From: Pseudoxanthomonas broegbernensis | GTDB taxonomy: Bacteria > Pseudomonadota > Gammaproteobacteria > Xanthomonadales > Xanthomonadaceae | DNA length: 64,000 bases | NCBI RefSeq assembly: GCF_014202435.1 | Contig: NZ_JACHGU010000003.1 | Location: 62,001-126,000 of the forward strand | Reading direction: 5' to 3' | Shown: in pieces, positions 44,090 to 54,000 of the stretch | How positions within the stretch are numbered: position 1 is the first letter of the stretch | Layout of the letters: the number at the start of each line of letters is the position of its first letter | Notes under the pieces: model-generated | The model's database searches: none | What the model saw: the letters and a program-made list of their open reading frames with translations, nothing else | Told to the model about the DNA's origin: nothing | Program-made: the position numbers and the translations under genes

Positions 44090-44656
44090 ATGAGCCATCT
44101 CACCGGAAAACGTGTCGCCATCCTCGCCAGCGACGGCTTCGAGGAATCCGAGTTGCTGGAACCGATGAACGCGCTGCGCGAACACGGCGCCACGGTCGAG
44201 GTGGTCTCGCCGGAGCGAGGTTCCATCCAGGGGCTGCGGCATTTCGACAAGGGCCGATCGGTGGACGTGGACCGCGACCTGGCCGGCGCCGACGCCGCCG
44301 ACTACGACGCCCTGGTCATCCCGGGCGGCCTGTTCAACCCGGACGCGCTGCGCCACGACGACAACGCCATCCGCTTCACCCGCGCCTTCTTCGAGGCCGG
44401 CAAGCCGGTAGGCGCCATCTGCCATGGGCCGTGGGTGCTGGTGGATGCCGAGGTGGTCGACCAGCGCGAACTGACCTCGGTGCCCAACATCCGCCGCGAC
44501 CTGGAGAACGCCGGTGCGCGCTGGGTCGACCGCGAAGTGGTGGTCGACCAGGGCCTGGTGACCAGCCGCACGCCCAAGGACCTGCCGGCGTTCTGCGCCA
44601 AGCTGGTGGAAGAGATCGCCGAAGGCCGCCATCCGCAACAGGCCCGGTCGGCATGA
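44090..44656 (+). CDS. PfpI/DJ-1 family glutamine-amidotransferase-like protein
   Basis: The 188-residue protein has a class-I GATase-like fold with the nucleophile Cys in GAICHGPW and the acidic partner in DGFEESEL. This is the PfpI/YhbO subfamily, described as proteases, glyoxalases or protein deglycases and linked to stress resistance. The activity of this copy is not shown by sequence. The stop overlaps the start of the next gene (ATGA), so translation is coupled to the MliC-like lipoprotein. Confidence 0.92.
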   Translation: MSHLTGKRVAILASDGFEESELLEPMNALREHGATVEVVSPERGSIQGLRHFDKGRSVDVDRDLAGADAADYDALVIPGGLFNPDALRHDDNAIRFTRAFFEAGKPVGAICHGPWVLVDAEVVDQRELTSVPNIRRDLENAGARWVDREVVVDQGLVTSRTPKDLPAFCAKLVEEIAEGRHPQQARSA

Positions 44657-45069
44657 GCGGCACGCACGCCGCCGGCCGCACCGGCCGCCGCCTGCCCGTT
44701 CTCGTGTTCGCGGCCATGGTCCTGGCGCCGGGCGCCTGCCATCCCGCAGGCGCGCCGGAGACCGCCGGCGTCGATCCGATGCCGGCGCCCACCCCGCCCA
44801 CCGCCATCGCCGACCCCGTCGCCTCCGTGCTGGAAACCCATTGGCAGTGCGACGACCAGCACGTGGCCGCGCGCTTCGACAACGATGCCGGCACCGTGAC
44901 CCTGACCCACGACCGCGGCCAGTTGATGCTGCCGCAAGCGGTTGCCGCCTCCGGTGCGCGCTATGCCGATGCCAACGGCAACGAATTCTGGAGCAAGGGC
45001 CCCGCCGGGACGCTGACCCTTTCCGGCACCCCCGCACGCGAATGCATGCAGGTGGGCGCCGCCGATTGA
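44653..45069 (+). CDS. mliC: MliC-type lipoprotein inhibitor of C-type lysozyme
   Basis: The 138-residue protein has a lipoprotein signal ending APGAC and an MliC domain. The domain has WQCDDQHVAARFDN, AASGARYADANGNEFWSKG and the closing Cys in ARECMQV; the SGxxY and FWxKG blocks are the loop that plugs the lysozyme active site. It would protect the envelope from host or competitor lysozyme. It is coupled by ATGA overlap to the PfpI gene. Confidence 0.88.
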   Translation: MSGTHAAGRTGRRLPVLVFAAMVLAPGACHPAGAPETAGVDPMPAPTPPTAIADPVASVLETHWQCDDQHVAARFDNDAGTVTLTHDRGQLMLPQAVAASGARYADANGNEFWSKGPAGTLTLSGTPARECMQVGAAD

Positions 45070-45168
45070 GCGCCGCGGCACCGTCGCGAGGGCAGGGAAA
45101 CGTCCCGCCGCGGCCTCGTCCGTGGCGGACGGTTGCGTGCGCGTCACCGCGCGGAAACCAGCGCCTGC

Positions 45169-46041
45169 TCAGCCGGCCGCGCGCAGCGCGGCGATACGCT
45201 CGGACAACGGCGGGTGGCTCAGGAACAGGCGGCGCAGCCCCTGGCCGATGCCGCCGGAGATGCCGAAGGCCTCCACCTGCGCCGGCAGCGTGCTCCGGCC
45301 CTGGTTGAGCGACAACCGCTCCAGCGCGGCGATCATCTTCTGGCGGCCGGCCAGCCTCGCGCCGCCCGCATCGGCGCGGAATTCGCGATGGCGCGAGAAC
45401 CACATCGCGATCATGGTCGCGAACAGGCCGAACGCCAGTTCCAGCACCATCACGATGGCGTAGTACGCCAGGCCGCGGCCGCCGCCGTTGTCGCGATTGC
45501 CCGACAGGTAGCCATCGACCAGCCCGCCCACCACCCGCGCCAGCACGATCACGAACGTATTGAGCACGCCCTGCAGCAGGGCCATGGTCACCATGTCGCC
45601 ATTGGCCACGTGCGCGACCTCGTGGCCGAGCACGGCCTCGGCCTCGTCGGCCTGCATCTGCCGCAGCAGGCCGGTGGACACCGCGACCAGCGCGTTGTTG
45701 CGGTTGGCGCCGGTGGCGAAGGCGTTGATCTCGGGCGCGTCGTAGACGGCCACTTCCGGCATGCCGATGCCGGCGGCCTGGGCCTGCCGGCGCACCGTGG
45801 CCAGCAGCCAGCGCTCGGTCTCGTTGCGCGGCTGTACGATCACCTGCGCACCGGTGGCGCGCCTGGCCATCCACTTGGAGAGCAGCAGCGACACCAGCGA
45901 GCCGCCGAAGCCGAACAGCGCGGCGAACACCAGCAGGCTCCCCATCTGCCCGGGGTGGACGCCGAACAGCGACATGACGATGCCGGCCAGGAACAGCACG
46001 GCCAGGTTGGTGGCGAGGAACAGGGCAATGCGGCCGAACAC
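45169..46041 (-). CDS. htpX: Membrane zinc protease HtpX
   Basis: The 290-residue M48B protease of the inner membrane degrades misfolded membrane proteins together with FtsH. It has two N-terminal helices, then the zinc motif [12 protein letters not shown], two more helices, and the third ligand in [14 protein letters not shown]. The start is GTG 46041 ([15 protein letters not shown]), with a clear AGGAG 7 bases upstream. No heat-shock promoter was recognised. Confidence 0.95.
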   Translation of the reverse strand: MFGRIALFLATNLAVLFLAGIVMSLFGVHPGQMGSLLVFAALFGFGGSLVSLLLSKWMARRATGAQVIVQPRNETERWLLATVRRQAQAAGIGMPEVAVYDAPEINAFATGANRNNALVAVSTGLLRQMQADEAEAVLGHEVAHVANGDMVTMALLQGVLNTFVIVLARVVGGLVDGYLSGNRDNGGGRGLAYYAIVMVLELAFGLFATMIAMWFSRHREFRADAGGARLAGRQKMIAALERLSLNQGRSTLPAQVEAFGISGGIGQGLRRLFLSHPPLSERIAALRAAG

Positions 46042-46133
46042 GGCAAGTCTCCTGTGGAGGAACGGGCTTGTCGCTGCTGCAATGGGTGCGTGGCGGCTTG
46101 AAATCAAGCCATGCATGCCGCGACCATGCGGCG

Positions 46134-47045
46134 ATGCCCGGCCCTTCCGTTCAGCCTGCCGCGACCGGCTACCGCGGCCGCTTCGCACCCTCGCCCACCG
46201 GCCCCCTGCACCTGGGCTCGCTGCTGGCCGCCTTCGGCGGATGGCTGCTGGCCCGGCATGCGGGCGGCGAATGGCTGGTGCGGATCGAGGACATCGATCC
46301 GCCGCGCGAGGTGCCCGGCGCCGCCGCCGCGCAACTGGCCGCGCTGGCCGCCTTCGGCCTGGCCGGCGACCGGCCGCCGGCATGGCAGAGCCGGCGGCAT
46401 GCGCTGTACCGCGCCGCGCTGGACCGGCTGCTCGCCGCCGGCCACGCCTTCGCCTGCTCCTGCAGCCGCAGCGCGCTGGCCGCGCAGGGCGGCATCCATC
46501 GCCGCTGCGTAGCCGGCGTGCCGCGGCCGCACCCGGCCATCCGCCTGCGCGTGGCCGACGGCGCCACGGTCGCGTTCGAGGACGGCCTGCAGGGCACGGT
46601 GGGCCAGGACGTCGCCGCCGAGGTGGGCGACTTCGTCCTGCTGCGCGCCGACGGCTGCTGGGCCTATCAACTGGCGGTGGTGGTGGACGATGCCGATCAG
46701 GGCATCACCGACGTGGTCCGCGGCGCCGACCTGCTCGACTCCACCCCGCGCCAGATCCTGCTGCAGCGCGCGCTGGGCCTGCCCGTGCCGCGCTACCTGC
46801 ACCTGCCGCTGCTTCTGGACGAGGACGGGCACAAGCTCTCCAAGTCCAGCGCCGCGCCGCCGCTGGACCCGGCCGACCCGCTGCCGGCACTGCGTGCCTG
46901 CTGGTCGCTGCTGGGCCAGGACCCGGCGCACGTGCGCGGCTGCGGCGACGTCGATGCGCTGCTGCGCCAGGCCCGCGCGCGCTTCGATCCGGCACTGCTT
47001 CCGGCGCGCTTGCACTTTCGCCGAGGCGACACTACAACTGCCTGA
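46134..47045 (+). CDS. gluQ: Glutamyl-Q tRNA(Asp) synthetase
   Basis: The 303-residue truncated glutamyl-tRNA synthetase paralogue attaches Glu to queuosine of tRNA-Asp. It has the Rossmann fold with the HIGH-like [14 protein letters not shown], a zinc site with CSCSRSAL and a later HRRC, and the KMSKS-like GHKLSKS. It lacks the anticodon-binding domain, as expected. ATG 46134 is chosen. It precedes phaB by 44 bases. Confidence 0.95.
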   Translation: MPGPSVQPAATGYRGRFAPSPTGPLHLGSLLAAFGGWLLARHAGGEWLVRIEDIDPPREVPGAAAAQLAALAAFGLAGDRPPAWQSRRHALYRAALDRLLAAGHAFACSCSRSALAAQGGIHRRCVAGVPRPHPAIRLRVADGATVAFEDGLQGTVGQDVAAEVGDFVLLRADGCWAYQLAVVVDDADQGITDVVRGADLLDSTPRQILLQRALGLPVPRYLHLPLLLDEDGHKLSKSSAAPPLDPADPLPALRACWSLLGQDPAHVRGCGDVDALLRQARARFDPALLPARLHFRRGDTTTA

Positions 47046-47089
47046 CGGCCCCATCGACATCGAACAACGCAATCCCCGGGAGGGAAACC

Positions 47090-47830
47090 ATGAGCAGTCG
47101 CGTCGCACTCGTCACCGGCGGTACCGGAGGCATCGGCACCTCCATCTGCAAGCGCCTGGCCGACATGGGCCATCGCGTGGCGACCAACTACCGCAGCGAG
47201 GAAAAGGCGCGCGCCTGGCAGCAGAAGATGCAGGCCGAGGGCTACGACATCGTCGTCGTGCCCGGCGACGTGGGCTCGCCCGAGGCGGCGCAGGCCCTGG
47301 TCAAGGGGGTGGAGGAGAAGCTGGGCCCGGTCGAGATCCTGGTCAACAACGCCGGCATCACCCGCGACACCACCTTCCACCGGATGACCCCGGAGCAGTG
47401 GCACGAGGTCATCAACACCAACCTCAACTCGGTGTTCAACGTCACCCGGCCGGTGATCGAGGGCATGCGCGAGCGCAAGTGGGGCCGGGTCATCCAGATC
47501 AGTTCGATCAACGGCCTCAAGGGCCAGTATGGCCAGGCCAACTACGCCGCGGCCAAGGCCGGCATGCACGGCTTCACCATTTCCCTGGCGCGCGAGAACG
47601 CCAAGCTGGGCATCACCGTCAACACCGTCTCGCCCGGCTACGTGGCCACCGACATGGTCATGGCCGTGCCCGAGGAAGTGCGCGCCAAGATCGTGGCCGA
47701 CATCCCCACCGGGCGCCTGGGCAAGCCGGAGGAGATCGCCTACGCGGTGGGCTTCCTGGTGGCCGACGAGGCGGCGTGGATCACCGGCTCCAACCTGGAC
47801 ATCAACGGCGGCCACCACATGGGTTGGTGA
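47090..47830 (+). CDS. phaB: Acetoacetyl-CoA reductase
   Basis: The 246-residue SDR enzyme makes (R)-3-hydroxybutyryl-CoA with NADPH. The cofactor motif is VTGGTGGIGTSI. The NNAGITRDTTFHRM block and the catalytic S-Y-K (ISSINGLKGQYGQANYAAAKAG) are typical of PhaB/PhbB. It has a strong GGGAGGG upstream and is followed by phaR, supporting a polyhydroxyalkanoate role. No PHA synthase is in the window. Confidence 0.95.
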   Translation: MSSRVALVTGGTGGIGTSICKRLADMGHRVATNYRSEEKARAWQQKMQAEGYDIVVVPGDVGSPEAAQALVKGVEEKLGPVEILVNNAGITRDTTFHRMTPEQWHEVINTNLNSVFNVTRPVIEGMRERKWGRVIQISSINGLKGQYGQANYAAAKAGMHGFTISLARENAKLGITVNTVSPGYVATDMVMAVPEEVRAKIVADIPTGRLGKPEEIAYAVGFLVADEAAWITGSNLDINGGHHMGW

Positions 47831-47844
47831 CGAAAGTCAAGCGC

Positions 47845-47890
47845 ACTTGCGGCAGTTGCATGCGCTGCTGCGGTGCGCCATGCTCGCTGA
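47845..47890. promoter_or_regulatory. TGC-rich region upstream of phaR, candidate PhaR operator
   Basis: Within about 45 bases there are repeated TGC/GCA triplets in both orientations, including TTGCGGCAGTTGCATGCGC. PhaR proteins are known to bind TGC-rich or CTGC-N3/4-GCAG-like sequences, so autoregulation is plausible. It was not tested against a matrix. Confidence 0.35.
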
Positions 47891-47918
47891 CACATGAAGC
47901 CATGAGTGAGCGCTATAG

Positions 47919-48407
47919 ATGGCCGCCACCCGCATCATCAAGAAATACCCGAACCGACGGTTGTACGACACCGAGATCTCCAGCTACATCACCATCGAGG
48001 ACGTGCGCCAGCTCATCCTCGACGGCGAGTCGTTCGAGGTGCGCGACGCCAAGAGCGGCGACGACCTGACCCGCTCGGTGCTGCTGCAGATCATCGCCGA
48101 GCAGGAACAGGACGGGGAGCCGATGCTCTCCACCCAGTTGCTGAGCCAGATCATCCGCTTCTACGGTGACTCGCTGCAGGGCTTCATGGGCAACTACCTG
48201 GAGCGCAGCATGCAGTTGTTCATGGAGCAGCAGCAGACCTTCCGCCAGCAGATGGGCAACCTGCTCGGGCAGACGCCGTGGACGGCGATGAACCAGTTGA
48301 CCGAGCGCAACATGGAGCTGTGGCAGGAGTTCCAGCGCAGCCTCGCTGGCGGCCGCGACGCGTCCGCCGGCGCCGGCAAGGACGCCCCGAAGACGCGCAA
48401 CCGCTGA
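47919..48407 (+). CDS. phaR: Polyhydroxyalkanoate synthesis repressor PhaR
   Basis: The 162-residue protein's N-terminal PHB_acc_N DNA-binding domain IIKKYPNRRLYDTEISSYIT is near-diagnostic. It is followed by the accumulation-regulator domain (LLQIIAEQEQ ... MLSTQLLSQIIRFYG) and a Gln/Met-rich helical tail that contacts PHA granules. It represses phasin and its own gene until granules titrate it. It is downstream of phaB. Confidence 0.96.
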   Translation: MAATRIIKKYPNRRLYDTEISSYITIEDVRQLILDGESFEVRDAKSGDDLTRSVLLQIIAEQEQDGEPMLSTQLLSQIIRFYGDSLQGFMGNYLERSMQLFMEQQQTFRQQMGNLLGQTPWTAMNQLTERNMELWQEFQRSLAGGRDASAGAGKDAPKTRNR

Positions 48408-48417
48408 GCCGCCGGGC

Positions 48418-49320
48418 TCAGGACGGCGGCGGCGCGCAAAAGCGCTGCCTGTATTCCAGCGCCTTGGGCATCAGCGCCTGCAGGTTCTGGATGCGCGAGC
48501 CGGGGTTGGGATGGGTCGAGGAGAACTCGGGGGGCGCCTGCCCGCCCGAGGACTGGCCCATGCGCTCCCATAGGCCGATGGCCTCGTTCGGGTCGTAGCA
48601 GGCCGCCGCGGCCAGCATCAGCCCCACCTCGTCGGCCTGGGTCTCGTGGCTGCGCGCGTACGGCAACAGGTAGCCGTAGCCCATGGCCGCCATCATCATC
48701 TGCTGCTGTTGCGCGTCCAGCCCGCCGGCGGCGCCGGCCATCTGCCCGATCTGCGCCAGCTTCTGCTGGCTCATCCGCTGCGCGCCGTGGCGCAGCAGTG
48801 CGTGGGCGATCTCGTGGCCCATGACCACCGCCATCGCATCGCGGGTCCGGGCCACCGGGATCAGCCCGGTGTAGACGGCCATCTTGCCGCCCGGCAGGCA
48901 GAACGCATTGGCCTGCTCGGACGGGATGACGTTGACGTCCCACTCGAACTGGCGCCAGTGGTCCTGCGCGCGCATCCCGTGCTCGCTCGCCAGCGCGGCC
49001 GAGACCACGTCGACCTTGGCGATCAGGCGACTGGCGATCTCGCGGATTTCCTGCGACGCCGGATCGGCCGGGTCCAGCGGCCGCTCCTGCGCCAGGATTT
49101 CCCGGTAGGCCTGCAGGCCCAGGGCGCGCTCCTGTTCCGGACCGATGGCGCCGTCGATCAGCACGGTCTGCCCGGTGTAGGGGTCCTCGGTGCGGTTGGA
49201 GAGGTAGTAGCAGCCGCCGTACACCAGGAAGCCCAGCAGCACCAGCCAGCGTACGTTGCCGAACAGCCCGCCGCCGCGCCGCGGCGCGGCGCCGGAATCG
49301 CCGAATGACTGCCTGCGCAT
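48418..49320 (-). CDS. M48-family metalloprotease (LoiP/YggG-like)
   Basis: The 300-residue protein has an N-terminal membrane anchor (LVLLGFLVYGGCYYL) and then an M48 domain with VVMGHEIAHALLRHG and third ligand HETQADEVG. Substrate-cleft residues NAFCLPGGKMAVYTG are typical of YggG/LoiP periplasmic proteases. Gln/Met repeats near 200 (DAQQQQMMMAAMGYG) are as in family members. It forms a unit with the SUMF1 lipoprotein gene that precedes it by 13 bases. Confidence 0.92.
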   Translation of the reverse strand: MRRQSFGDSGAAPRRGGGLFGNVRWLVLLGFLVYGGCYYLSNRTEDPYTGQTVLIDGAIGPEQERALGLQAYREILAQERPLDPADPASQEIREIASRLIAKVDVVSAALASEHGMRAQDHWRQFEWDVNVIPSEQANAFCLPGGKMAVYTGLIPVARTRDAMAVVMGHEIAHALLRHGAQRMSQQKLAQIGQMAGAAGGLDAQQQQMMMAAMGYGYLLPYARSHETQADEVGLMLAAAACYDPNEAIGLWERMGQSSGGQAPPEFSSTHPNPGSRIQNLQALMPKALEYRQRFCAPPPS

Positions 49321-49333
49321 GGTCCCTCCCGGC

Positions 49334-51214
49334 TCAGATGCCCCGCACCAGGCGGAAGCCGATGCGCCCGCTAGTGATATCCGAATCCATGCGCGAACGC
49401 CATGCCGAGCGCGTCTGCACCGGCGACCCGGCCCAGGAGCCGCCACGGACCACGCGGGTGCGGCAGCCCGGGTTGAACCAGGCCGCGCCGTCGGCCGGCG
49501 CGCGCCGGTAGCTGGCATGCCAGCAATCGCCCACCCATTCGCTGACATTGCCCGCCAGGTCGTGAAGGCCCCATGCATTGGCCTGGAAGCGACCCACCGG
49601 CGCCACCCCCCAGTAGCCGTCGCCGTAGCCCACGAAAGCGTTGTTCCAGGTGCGCCCGCTGGGCGAGACGTCGTTGCCGCCGGTGAAGTTGCCGCTGTTC
49701 TCCGGCGGCAGCCCGGCATCGCCCCACGGATAGCGTCCCGGGCTGCCGGCGCGCAGGGCGTATTCGAACTCGGCCTCGCTCGGCAGGCGGTAATGGCGGC
49801 CGGTCTGTTCCGAAAGCCACGCCGCGTAGGCCTCGGCGTCGCGCACGCTCACGTGCAGCACCGGGTCGCCGGGCGCGGCCGGGCGCCCGTCGTACCCCGA
49901 ACGCCAGTCCACCCCGCTGCGCCGGACGAAGTTGCCGCTGCGCTCGTCGTAGACGATGGAATTGCCGCGCCGGGTCGCCCGCGGACGCGCGCCGGCCAGC
50001 TCCACGAAGCGGCCGAACTCGGCCACCGTCACCTCGGTGAGCGACATCGCGAAACCCCGGTCGAAGCGCACGTAGTGCGCCGGCTGCTCCGCGTCGGAGG
50101 CCAGCGGGTCGGTCGCCTCCGCGCCCATCCGGAACGCGCCGTGCGGCACCACCGCCATCTGCGGGCCGCGGCTGCCGTCGGCCAGCGCGTCGGTGAACAC
50201 CTGGCCCGGCCGGAACGCGCCGTAGTGGGTGAACAGGACGACGCGCTCGCGCAGTTGCACCGCCACCGGATCGCCCGGCGGGGCGATGCGCAGCACTTCG
50301 GCCAGGCGCGCGCGCGCATCGCGCAGGCCCCCGGGGCGCAGCAGATCGCTCAATGCGGCATCGCGCAGCATGGCCACGTGACGGCTGCGGACCGCGTCCA
50401 CCCGGTGGCGCGCATCGGCGACCGCCCCGGCCTCGTCCTCGCGCGTGGCGCGGGCATGCGCCAGCCAGCGCTCGGCCTCGTCGAAGTCCAGCGCGCGGGC
50501 GGCCGCCTCGGCCCGGTCCAGCATCGCGCTCTCCACCGCCGCCACGCCCTGGCGCGCGCGCGCGTCGCCCGGGGCCAGGGCCAGCGCATTGCGAAACCAG
50601 GCCAGGGCACCCTCGCCCGCCTCGCCCAACTGGCCGGCGCGCAGTTGCGCTTCTCCGGCGCCGGCGAGCACGGCCACTTGCTGCGCCCTCTCCACTTCCC
50701 GCGCCAGTGCGCCGACCGCCTCGTCCGCCGGGTCCAGCGCCTGCGCCACCGCGGCCAGTTGCCGGGCACGTCGCAGCGCTTGCTCGTCGTCGCCGCCCGC
50801 GGCGGCGGCCAGTGCCTGGGTGCCGGCCGCCACTACCGCCCCCTGCGCGCGCTGCAGCCCCCGCCGGGCCACCGCATCGTCCGGATCGGCCTGGAGCAGA
50901 GCCAGGTAGATCGGCACCGCCGCCTGCGCATCCTGGTACAGGCGGCCCTCTTCCAGCGCCTGCTCCGCCTGGCGCCGCCACTGCCCGCGATCCGCCTCGG
51001 GCGGCAACGCCACCGGCGGCGGCACCCAGCGCGCCGGCGCCGGGCGGGCTTCGTCGACGCCCTCGACCGCATCCGCGGTGACCCGCGCGGAGCCGGGCAG
51101 CGCCTCGCGGGAAGGCGCATCGCGCGCGGCGTCTCCCGGCACGGACGGCGCACGCCCGCACGCGCAGGCCAGCGCCAGCATCGCCCACATCATCGCCCGG
51201 CCGCTCGCGCGCAA
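49334..51214 (-). CDS. TPR-like lipoprotein with C-terminal SUMF1/FGE-sulfatase domain
   Basis: The 626-residue protein has a signal near MWAMLALACAC (lipobox-like), an Ala-rich helical repeat region (about 90-330) and a C-terminal SUMF1 domain (about 380-626). The SUMF1 domain shows MAVVPHGAFRMGAEATDP, SLTEVTVAEFGRFVEL, RLPSEAEFEYALRAG, GNVSEWVGDCW and VVRGGSWAG. The catalytic Cys pair of true formylglycine-generating enzymes is absent, so it is likely a binding or scaffolding member. The start is TTG 51214, because CGAGGAGG lies 5 bases upstream; GTG 51244 is less likely. Confidence 0.85.
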   Translation of the reverse strand: MRASGRAMMWAMLALACACGRAPSVPGDAARDAPSREALPGSARVTADAVEGVDEARPAPARWVPPPVALPPEADRGQWRRQAEQALEEGRLYQDAQAAVPIYLALLQADPDDAVARRGLQRAQGAVVAAGTQALAAAAGGDDEQALRRARQLAAVAQALDPADEAVGALAREVERAQQVAVLAGAGEAQLRAGQLGEAGEGALAWFRNALALAPGDARARQGVAAVESAMLDRAEAAARALDFDEAERWLAHARATREDEAGAVADARHRVDAVRSRHVAMLRDAALSDLLRPGGLRDARARLAEVLRIAPPGDPVAVQLRERVVLFTHYGAFRPGQVFTDALADGSRGPQMAVVPHGAFRMGAEATDPLASDAEQPAHYVRFDRGFAMSLTEVTVAEFGRFVELAGARPRATRRGNSIVYDERSGNFVRRSGVDWRSGYDGRPAAPGDPVLHVSVRDAEAYAAWLSEQTGRHYRLPSEAEFEYALRAGSPGRYPWGDAGLPPENSGNFTGGNDVSPSGRTWNNAFVGYGDGYWGVAPVGRFQANAWGLHDLAGNVSEWVGDCWHASYRRAPADGAAWFNPGCRTRVVRGGSWAGSPVQTRSAWRSRMDSDITSGRIGFRLVRGI

Positions 51215-51304
51215 GATCCCTCCTCGTATCCGGTCCGCATCCACCGGTTTGACGTTAGGCTATCGCAGCCCGCAACGGCAATCGCGAAAACCACCGGAAC
51301 CCAC

Positions 51305-52399
51305 GTGCCCTCACCCATCTGGATCGAACACCCCGACGAACTCCTCGGCCGCCTGCAATCGGCCCCGGCCCGCATCGGCCTGGACACCGAGTTCATCCGC
51401 GAGCGCACCTACTGGCCGCGCCTGGCCCTGGTGCAGATGGCGCTGGGCGAGGACATTCTCCTGGTCGACCCCCTGGTGCCCGGCATGCCCCAGGCACTGG
51501 CCGCCTGGCTGGACGCGCCCGGCGTGCTGAAGGTGATGCACAGCGCCAGCGAGGACCTGGTCGCGTTCAAGTGCACCTGCGGCACCCTGCCGCGGCCGAT
51601 GTACGACACCCAGATCGCCGCCGCGCTGGCCGGGTTCGGCGCCGGGCTGGGCTACCAGAAGCTGGTCGAGCGGATCACCGGCACGGTCCTGCCCAAGGGC
51701 GAGACGCGCTCGGACTGGCTGCGCCGCCCGCTCAGCCCGGCCCAGCTCGACTACGCCGCGGACGACGTACGCCACCTCGCCGCCGTGCACGACGCCACCG
51801 GCCAGCGCCTGCACGAGCTGGGCCGCCAGGCCTGGCTGGAAGAGGACGTGCAGCGCCTGCTGGGCCAGGCCGCGCGCGACGAGGGCGAGCGCTGGCCGCA
51901 CCTGTCCCTGCGCATGGCCCAGTTCCTGGACGAGGACGGCCAGCATCGCCTGCTGCGCCTGCTGCGCTGGCGCGAACGCTATGCGCGCGAACACGACCAC
52001 CCCCGCAACTGGGTACTGGACAACGAACTGGCCGCGGCCCTGGCCCGCGACCCGCCCATCGACGCCACGGACTTGCAGCGCCGCCTGGACGCCTTGCCCA
52101 AGTCGCCGCGCCGGCTGGGCAGCGCGATCTGGCAGGCCCTGTCCACGCCGCTGGCCGACGAGGCCGACATGCCCGCGCCCCCAGCCGAGCCCGACCGCAA
52201 CGCCGTGCGCCGGCTGCAGGACGCCGTGGCCCGGCGCAGCGCCGAACGCGGCCTGCCCGATGGCGTGCTGGCCTCGCGCCGGCACCTGGAAGCCCTGCTC
52301 GAGGGCGGGCCCTGGCCGGCCGCGCTGCAGGGCTGGCGCCGCGACGAGCTGGAACCGGTACTCGCCCCCCTGTTGGCAGGCGCACCCGCGACAGGCTAA
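51305..52399 (+). CDS. rnd: Ribonuclease D
   Basis: The 364-residue 3'-5' exoribonuclease trims tRNA and other stable RNA 3' ends. The DnaQ-like exonuclease motifs are Exo[16 protein letters not shown], Exo[10 protein letters not shown] and Exo[14 protein letters not shown], and two HRDC-like helical regions follow. The start is GTG 51305, the only suitable in-frame codon. It sits just before a tRNA-Ala gene. Confidence 0.95.
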   Translation: MPSPIWIEHPDELLGRLQSAPARIGLDTEFIRERTYWPRLALVQMALGEDILLVDPLVPGMPQALAAWLDAPGVLKVMHSASEDLVAFKCTCGTLPRPMYDTQIAAALAGFGAGLGYQKLVERITGTVLPKGETRSDWLRRPLSPAQLDYAADDVRHLAAVHDATGQRLHELGRQAWLEEDVQRLLGQAARDEGERWPHLSLRMAQFLDEDGQHRLLRLLRWRERYAREHDHPRNWVLDNELAAALARDPPIDATDLQRRLDALPKSPRRLGSAIWQALSTPLADEADMPAPPAEPDRNAVRRLQDAVARRSAERGLPDGVLASRRHLEALLEGGPWPAALQGWRRDELEPVLAPLLAGAPATG

Positions 52400-52491
52400 A
52401 ATCCGCGCCTCGCGTGGGGCGGTCGCCGGGCGCAAGCCCATCCACCGCAGCCGATCCAGCGCCACCTGCCCGCGCGAGCCTGCAACACCGT

Positions 52492-52567
<76 letters not shown>

Positions 52568-52602
52568 CTTATCCCATCCCGGGTAGTCCGGGGAGAAAAA
52601 AA

Positions 52603-52628
52603 CCCCTGAGAAATCAGGGGTTTTTTTT
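52603..52628 (+). terminator. Intrinsic terminator after tRNA-Ala
   Basis: CCCCTGA-GAAA-TCAGGGG is followed by eight T, and seven A precede the stem so it can also act on the other strand. Confidence 0.85.
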
Positions 52629-52681
52629 CGCCCTTGGCGTCCAGCACCATCCCGGGCACTCCCTTGCAATTCGGCAGGCCC

Positions 52682-52730
52682 GGGGGCAACTTTGGGGGCA
52701 ACTGACCGTCCCGCCAAGGGAGTTGCCCCC
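52682..52730. repeat. Direct and inverted repeats of GGGGGCAACT before the integrase
   Basis: GGGGGCAACT occurs at 52682-52691 and 52694-52703, offset by 12 bp, and inverted as AGTTGCCCCC at 52721-52730, one base before the integrase ATG. The arrangement suggests arm-type integrase sites or an autoregulatory operator. Confidence 0.6.
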
Positions 52731-52731
52731 A

Positions 52732-53946
52732 ATGCTCACCGATCTGACCATCCGCAAGGCCAAGGCGAACGGAAAGACTCAGCGCCTGTTCGATGCAGGC
52801 GGCTTGTATCTGGAAATCTCCCCCAACGGGGGCAAGTGGTGGCGTCTCAAGTTCAGACACGGCGGCAAGGAAAAGCGCTTATCCCTAGGAACTTATCCCG
52901 AAGTCAGTCTCGTGGAGGCTCGCGACAAGAGAGCCGAGCACAAGAAGCTGCTCTCGGCAGGCGTTGATCCTGGGCAGCACCGCAAGGCGGCAACGGCGGC
53001 GGGCGCGGAGCGCGCTGCTAACAGCTTCGAAGTCGTGGCACGCGAATGGTTCGCGAAACAACAGGTTGGCTGGGCACCCAGCCATGCCGACAAGGTCATC
53101 GCCCGGCTGGAAAACGACATCCTCCCATGGCTCGGCAGCCGCCCTGTCGCCGAGATCACCGCTCCCGAGCTCCTGAAGCACTTGGATCGCATCGAAAAGC
53201 GCGGCGCGGTCGAAACCGCCCACCGCGCGCTACAAAACTGCGGGCAGATCTTCCGCTACGCCATTCAGACCGGCCGCGCCGAGCGTGACCCGACCTATGA
53301 CCTGAAGGGCGCCCTCACCCCTCACCGTACCCAGCAGTATGCGCACGTGGTCGAGCCGGCGGAGATTGCCGTACAGCTGCGGAAGATCCACGCCTGCAAG
53401 GGCACCTTTCCGGTGCTCTGCGCACTGCGTCTAGTGCCCCTGCTGTTTGCCCGTACAGGCGAACTGCGGCACATGCGCTGGACAGACCTCGACCTTGAGG
53501 CCGGGCAATGGTGCTACACGGTCAGCAAGACCCGACGGCAGCACATCGCTTCGCTTTCATCACAGGCCGTGGCAATCCTGACCGAGTTGAAGCCATTGAC
53601 CGGGCATCACCAGTACGTGTTCCCGGGCAAAGGCAGGGATCGGAAGGAACCGATTTCCAGCAATGCCATCCTCCAGGCGCTGCGCCGGGCGGGGATCTCC
53701 AAAGAAGAGCAGACCATCCATGGCTACCGGCACACCGCCAGCGTGCGACTGAACGAAATGAGCACATGGAACACGGATGCGATCGAGGCCGCGCTCACGC
53801 ACAAGATGCCCGGCGTCCGTGGCGTGTATGCCGGGCGCGCTCAGTACCTAGATGAGCGGCGACGAATGATGCAAGCGTGGGCGGACTATTTGGACGCCCT
53901 CCGCACCGGAACCAATGTCATCCCGATCAAGCGCGAAGTGGCCTAG
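52732..53946 (+). CDS. P4-type tyrosine site-specific integrase
   Basis: The 404-residue protein has the DUF4102 arm-binding N-terminus ([46 protein letters not shown]), an SAM-like core-binding domain (about 100-185), and a catalytic domain. Catalytic residues seen are Arg in [13 protein letters not shown]-x-x-R in HGYRHTA, the later His in ALTHKM, and the Tyr in [16 protein letters not shown]. It would integrate and excise the element at the adjacent tRNA. The ATG is embedded in the GGGGGCAACT repeat cluster. Confidence 0.93.
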   Translation: MLTDLTIRKAKANGKTQRLFDAGGLYLEISPNGGKWWRLKFRHGGKEKRLSLGTYPEVSLVEARDKRAEHKKLLSAGVDPGQHRKAATAAGAERAANSFEVVAREWFAKQQVGWAPSHADKVIARLENDILPWLGSRPVAEITAPELLKHLDRIEKRGAVETAHRALQNCGQIFRYAIQTGRAERDPTYDLKGALTPHRTQQYAHVVEPAEIAVQLRKIHACKGTFPVLCALRLVPLLFARTGELRHMRWTDLDLEAGQWCYTVSKTRRQHIASLSSQAVAILTELKPLTGHHQYVFPGKGRDRKEPISSNAILQALRRAGISKEEQTIHGYRHTASVRLNEMSTWNTDAIEAALTHKMPGVRGVYAGRAQYLDERRRMMQAWADYLDALRTGTNVIPIKREVA

Positions 53947-54000
53947 CTTCCCACTCCCGGATCCCGAAGCTGCTCGTCCCATATCACATGGAGTCAAATG

